Shown piece after piece: positions 4,134 to 5,985 of a stretch of 5,985 bases of DNA. Each line of letters begins with the position of its first letter. The stretch's first letter is position 1. The notes beneath the pieces were generated by a model, which had not been told where the DNA came from, ran no database searches, and saw only the letters and a program-made list of their open reading frames with translations. The DNA lies in contig JASHSN010000563.1 of assembly GCA_030038695.1 (NCBI GenBank), positions 1 through 5,985 on the forward strand. The letters run 5' to 3'. Origin of the DNA: Nitrososphaeraceae archaeon. Its GTDB lineage: Archaea; Thermoproteota; Nitrososphaeria; Nitrososphaerales; Nitrososphaeraceae. Made by a program: the position numbers and the translations under genes.

Positions 4134-5130
4134 TAGAAAAGGTTGAGAGCATCTCCCTAAAAGAAGTTTCTGGGTTTCCTACCGGGTTGATCTGGATAAT
4201 TGGTAGAGAAATACCGCATGAAGAAAATTTTTGTAAGGCATGTATGCACTGCTCGGAATTGCCGGATATCGTTAACGAATCTAACATTGCTTCAGACACA
4301 CATTTTGAAGCAGCACCTAGTCCTTGGAATTTGTACTCTTCGGCAATTCTCTGGACTTCGAAACTAAAGCCATTTTTCGAAAGAAATTCGTTGTAGTATT
4401 TGCCCACCGCCACGTAAAAAGCGAGTGTTTTGGCTGCGCGTTGGCGCGCTTTTTCAGGTTCCTTATTTGATAGAGCACCAATAAAGGCACAAGCAATTTC
4501 AAACGGTGGAACCTTCCGGTCCCGTTTTTTTATAGCAGATTTAATATTCAATACTGTGCTCTTTAGTTCTTCTATTGGCCGTAAATATAACAAGACCCCA
4601 TCGGCAACAACGCAAGATAGCGCTATCATTTTTTTGTTTAAAGCCGCCATAAATATAGGGATGTAAGGTCTTGGCGGGGCGTATAACAGTTTGAAGTTCT
4701 GTATATTGTAATATTTCCCAGAATAATAGACCTTCTCGCCTCTTATCATTTGGCGAAGGCACTCTACATATTCTTGCATTCTTTCAAGAGGTTTCGAAAA
4801 TTTTATTCCATGCCACTTCTCAACTATAGCTTCGGTACTTACTCCTAATCCTATAACGGTCCTATTATTTGAGAGCAGATCTAGCGTAGTGGCGGCCATC
4901 GCCACAGTCGCTGGTGTTCTGGCAAACGTGCTAACGACAGATGTGCCAATTCTTACGCGGCTGGTGATCTGGGAGATGGCACCTAAACTCGCAAATGCCT
5001 CGCGCCCCCACGATTCAGGCACCCACAAAGAATCCACATTAATGCATTTATCAGCAAGCTTTGAGAATGACAGAACTTCGTCCATCGATAGTAGACTGCC
5101 TGGGTTGTACCCTATACTGCCTGGTAACAT
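4126..5130 (-). CDS. LLM-class (luciferase-like) flavin/F420-dependent oxidoreductase
   Basis: This 334-aa protein belongs to the bacterial-luciferase-like TIM-barrel superfamily, which includes F420-dependent methylene-tetrahydromethanopterin reductase (Mer), F420-dependent dehydrogenases and FMN monooxygenases. Family features are L-W-V-P-E-S-W-G-R-E (residues 35-44), R-V-R-I-G-T (58-63), R-T-P-A-T-V-A-M-A-A-T-T-L-D-L-L-S (71-87) leading to R-x3-G-L-G-V-S (90-98), E-R-M-Q-E-Y-x-E-x-L-R (116-126), and P-P-R-P-Y-I-P-I-F-M-A-A (152-163) followed by A-D-G-V-L (176-180). In Nitrososphaerota such proteins are commonly predicted to use F420; cofactor and substrate cannot be fixed from sequence. 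The ATG overlaps the stop of the nucleotidyltransferase gene (TAATG), which settles the start. It lies directly before the thiolase gene, so a redox step on an acyl-CoA-derived or lipid-like substrate is conceivable, but this is inference. Confidence 0.87.
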   Translation of the reverse strand: MLPGSIGYNPGSLLSMDEVLSFSKLADKCINVDSLWVPESWGREAFASLGAISQITSRVRIGTSVVSTFARTPATVAMAATTLDLLSNNRTVIGLGVSTEAIVEKWHGIKFSKPLERMQEYVECLRQMIRGEKVYYSGKYYNIQNFKLLYAPPRPYIPIFMAALNKKMIALSCVVADGVLLYLRPIEELKSTVLNIKSAIKKRDRKVPPFEIACAFIGALSNKEPEKARQRAAKTLAFYVAVGKYYNEFLSKNGFSFEVQRIAEEYKFQGLGAASKCVSEAMLDSLTISGNSEQCIHALQKFSSCGISLPIIQINPVGNPETSFREMLSTFSSA

Positions 5131-5819
5131 TACTCTATTGCCGCAGATTGTATTTCCTTGGTCGCATCTTCAATGTCTTTGTGAGAATCAATTGAACGCC
5201 AAAACGAGTTCTCGTATCTTATGCCTTGCAATTTATTGCTCTTTACGAGATCTGGTAAGGCTGTGATCTCAATATTTCCAATTTCAGGAAGGTGTCGGAA
5301 TACATCTGTCGTAAAATGATACACACCAGCGTTTATCCATTTATCCTTGATTACAGGTTTTTCAAGGAAGCCAGTGACATTAAAATGACCGTCAACCTCT
5401 ACAACGCCAAACGGACTTCTTAATGGAACAAGTGCTAAAGAAGCTGTTTTGGTATCACATAGCTTATTAGGATCAAGGTCGGTGAGTATATCTCCGTTCA
5501 CCATAAAGAATCCATCCTCTCCGACGCCGCCTAAAAGACTTTCAGCATTCTTAAGGGCACCGCCTGTTCCCAGAGGCTCTTCTTCCACAGCATAGCCGAC
5601 CTTGACCCCGAACCTGCTTCCACTTCCTATATAATCAATAATCTGTTCTTTAAGATATCCAACACATATCACCATCTCCTTTGTTCCATGTTTCTTGAAC
5701 CACCTGATTTGCCACTCTATAATTGGTCTATTTAATACCTCGATCATTGGTTTTGGTCTTTCGTCTGTTAAAGGCCTTAATCTTTTACCATAGCCACCCG
5801 CCAAAATAACTGCCTTCAT
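5130..5819 (-). CDS. Sugar-1-phosphate nucleotidyltransferase
   Basis: It joins an NTP and a sugar-1-phosphate to give a nucleotide sugar plus pyrophosphate. The 229-aa product is a single-domain Rossmann-like transferase. It has L-A-G-G-Y-G-K-R-L-R-P-L-T (residues 6-18) with P-K-P-M (22-25) for NTP binding and the catalytic Arg/Lys, E-E-P-L-G-T-G-G-A-L (80-89) for nucleotide and sugar contacts, N-G-D (108-110) with a metal-binding Asp, F-L-E-K-P (151-155), I-N-A-G-V-Y (162-167) and F-W-R-S-I-D (206-211), where the last Asp normally completes the metal site. It lacks the C-terminal left-handed beta-helix of full-length GDP-mannose or UDP-GlcNAc pyrophosphorylases. The best matches in kind are mannose-1-phosphate guanylyltransferase or glucose-1-phosphate thymidylyl/cytidylyl types; the sugar and base are undecided. 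It is the first gene of the five-gene operon and has a TATA box 27 nt upstream. Confidence 0.92.
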   Translation of the reverse strand: MKAVILAGGYGKRLRPLTDERPKPMIEVLNRPIIEWQIRWFKKHGTKEMVICVGYLKEQIIDYIGSGSRFGVKVGYAVEEEPLGTGGALKNAESLLGGVGEDGFFMVNGDILTDLDPNKLCDTKTASLALVPLRSPFGVVEVDGHFNVTGFLEKPVIKDKWINAGVYHFTTDVFRHLPEIGNIEITALPDLVKSNKLQGIRYENSFWRSIDSHKDIEDATKEIQSAAIE

Positions 5820-5841
5820 AGACCGGGAGTCATACGATTTT

Positions 5842-5850
5842 GTATAAAAG
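5842..5850 (-). promoter_or_regulatory. TATA box of the five-gene operon, implying a leaderless mRNA
   Basis: On the minus strand this reads CTTTTATAC, a strong archaeal box A with its centre about 27 nt before the nucleotidyltransferase ATG at 5819. Transcription would begin at or within a few bases of the start codon, so no Shine-Dalgarno sequence is expected, and none is seen. All four downstream genes overlap their upstream neighbour, so this is the only promoter I can support for the operon. Confidence 0.6.
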
Positions 5851-5958
5851 AGTATGGAGAAGGTAGCAGATCAGAAAAAGCTAAAATCAACAGAATCCGC
5901 AGGCTTTGTTTTAGCATAGCCATAGGGTGATACTTTATTCGCAATACGCTTGTCAACA

Positions 5959-5972
5959 AACATATATAAAAT
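5959..5972. promoter_or_regulatory. AT-rich TATA-like element near the right edge
   Basis: AACATATATAAAAT is close to symmetrical and could act as a TATA element on either strand. On the plus strand it would serve a gene beyond the window; on the minus strand it lies about 40 nt before the ATG at 5923. It cannot be assigned without flanking sequence. Confidence 0.25.
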
Positions 5973-5985
5973 ACATATCTATTTG

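Larger units (their letters stand above)
5816..5985 (-). other. Upstream region with an uncertain open frame entering from the right edge
   Basis: On the minus strand one frame is open from the right edge of the window to a TGA at 5816-5818, which overlaps the nucleotidyltransferase ATG (ATGA). It contains M-A-M-L-K-Q-S-L-R-I-L-L-I-L-A-F-S from 5923 and ends N-R-M-T-P-G-L. It could be the tail of an upstream gene. Against this, the stretch is AT-rich at its far end, resembles no family I know, and contains the promoter of the nucleotidyltransferase gene. I favour non-coding upstream DNA. Confidence 0.2.

Noticed and set aside
4100..5266. Plus-strand open frames of 98, 78 and 125 aa
   Set aside because: All are antisense shadows of the LLM oxidoreductase and nucleotidyltransferase genes, which have full motif support.
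1..5985. CRISPR array, insertion sequence or prophage genes
   Set aside because: There are no spaced direct repeats, no transposase or integrase motifs and no terminal inverted repeats bounding a mobile unit.

Overview
The window is archaeal and most likely from a Nitrososphaerota (Thaumarchaeota)-type genome. The evidence is an L5-S14-S8-L6 ribosomal protein run of archaeal type, an S8 close to thaumarchaeal sequences as I remember them, a zinc-ribbon S14, a tRNA-Asn gene with a short intron-like insertion outside the anticodon loop and no encoded CCA, and TATA boxes about 26-27 nt from start codons, which implies leaderless mRNAs. The phylum call rests on recall, not on a search.

Positions 2-1413 (+) hold the 3' end of rpl5 followed by rps14, rps8 and rpl6, overlapping or closely spaced. 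In most archaea this spc-type cluster continues with L32e, L19e, L18, S5, L30 and L15. Here it stops after L6. Positions 1414-1953 hold no convincing intact gene. The first part of that gap (core 1526-1624) resembles the middle of ribosomal protein L32e in degraded form, so it may be a relic. The rest is AT-rich, with a T-rich possible terminator and a perfect 11-nt tandem repeat.

Positions 1954-2287 hold a possible 63-aa leaderless gene (-) and a tRNA-Asn(GTT) (+), divergently arranged with overlapping promoter regions. The tRNA carries a 30-nt insertion between the D arm and the anticodon stem. An 11-bp perfect inverted repeat links the insertion to the DNA just upstream of the tRNA.

Positions 2288-5819 (-) form one tight five-gene operon, in transcription order: a sugar-phosphate nucleotidyltransferase, a luciferase-like (LLM) flavin/F420-type oxidoreductase, an SCP-x-type thiolase, a DUF35 zinc-ribbon/OB-fold partner, and an unrecognised helical, charged 120-aa protein. 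All four junctions overlap, by 1, 8, 1 and 4 nt, which suggests coupled translation. A TATA box 27 nt upstream of the first start codon suggests a single leaderless promoter. The thiolase and DUF35 protein probably form a complex acting on acyl-CoA thioesters. The LLM enzyme may supply a redox step and the nucleotidyltransferase an activated sugar. A joint pathway is inferred only from the tight coupling. No HMG-CoA synthase lies beside the pair, so the usual mevalonate context is not shown.

Positions 5820-5985 are upstream DNA with TATA-like elements and an uncertain open frame running off the right edge.
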